A stretch of 5,093 nt of DNA from Candidatus Aerophobota bacterium (GTDB taxonomy: Bacteria; Aerophobota; Aerophobia; Aerophobales; B3-G15): assembly GCA_011372105.1 (NCBI GenBank), contig DRTT01000180.1, forward strand, positions 1 to 5,093, read 5' to 3'. Both the position numbers and the translations under genes were made by a program. A model generated the notes under the pieces. It was not told where the DNA came from and did no database searches. It worked only from the letters and a program-made list of their open reading frames with translations. This document shows, one piece after another, positions 4,843-5,093 of this stretch. Numbering within the stretch: the stretch's first letter is position 1; the number at the start of each line of letters is the position of its first letter.

Positions 4843-5093
4843 ATGTCCATTTCCCCTTACGGGAAAAAAATACTTGAAGGTCTAAACGAGGAACAGAAAG
4901 AGGCAGTAACCTATGGGGATGGTCCTCTCCTTATAGTAGCAGGAGCAGGAACAGGAAAAACCCAGGTAATAACCCGTCGTATTGCCTACCTTATTGCTAC
5001 CAAAAGAGCAAGGCCAGAGGAAATTCTTGCTTTAACCTTTACTGAAAAAGCTGCAGAGGAAATGGAAGAAAGAGTGGATGTTCTTGTTCCTTA
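4843..5093 (+). CDS. UvrD/PcrA-like superfamily 1 DNA helicase (partial, N-terminus only)
   Basis: The first 83 residues of an ATP-dependent 3'-5' helicase; the gene runs off the right edge. [20 protein letters not shown] (14-33) contains the Q motif, AGAGTGKT (33-40) is the Walker A motif I, and [18 protein letters not shown] (61-78) is motif Ia. These proteins unwind DNA in repair and replication restart; some larger members carry a RecB-like nuclease at the C-terminus, which cannot be judged here. The ATG at 4843 is the only reasonable start, because an in-frame TAA lies at 4834-4836. The Shine-Dalgarno is poor. It is transcribed divergently from the acyltransferase. Whether it is a housekeeping PcrA/UvrD or a specialised AddA-like helicase is open. 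Confidence 0.9.
   Translation, partial: MSISPYGKKILEGLNEEQKEAVTYGDGPLLIVAGAGTGKTQVITRRIAYLIATKRARPEEILALTFTEKAAEEMEERVDVLVP

Overview
The window comes from an AT-rich bacterial genome. The largest block is a family of oxygen-sensitive [4Fe-4S] ATPases (2-hydroxyacyl-CoA dehydratase activases) and their partners, which points to a strict anaerobe. The DUF374-type acyltransferase is common in diderm bacteria. Tightly packed genes and the style of the UvrD-like N-terminus would suit an uncultured anaerobic lineage, but the sequence alone does not fix the phylum.

Layout, left to right. (1) Positions 1-400, minus strand: a promoter (371-400), a possible 16-codon near-leaderless ORF, a 43-aa excisionase-type helix-turn-helix protein without its usual wing, and the first 62 residues of a TSPPY-type DNA methyltransferase. 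All three reading frames are chained by 4-nt ATGA overlaps. (2) Positions 401-587: no convincing gene. It holds an AT-rich upstream tract, an inverted repeat, a 10-bp tandem duplication and a stretch resembling the 3' end of a tRNA. (3) Positions 588-3569, minus strand: a compact three-gene operon transcribed in the order DUF2229/COG3580-like protein, COG3581-like protein, BadF/HgdC-type activase. The genes overlap by 4 and 17 nt. A 31-codon ORF with a good ribosome-binding site overlaps the start of the first gene. (4) Positions 3684-4472, minus strand: a lysophospholipid acyltransferase-like protein (DUF374). Its last codons lie inside a GGGGTCAGGTCTTGA motif that may be a dispersed repeat. 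(5) Positions 4473-4842: a divergent intergenic region with a strong sigma70-like promoter facing right. (6) Positions 4843-5093, plus strand: the start of a UvrD/PcrA-like superfamily 1 helicase.

The operon is the most interesting part. The activase carries the complete ATPase and cluster-cysteine motifs. By family analogy it would hydrolyse ATP to inject a low-potential electron into an iron-sulfur partner. The two upstream proteins look like paralogous, cysteine-rich partners related to the HgdB fold, with matching C-terminal signatures. In many anaerobes these three modules are fused in one very large protein of unknown substrate; here they are separate genes. No classical HgdA/HgdB dehydratase subunits are present in the window, so the reaction driven by this complex cannot be named.
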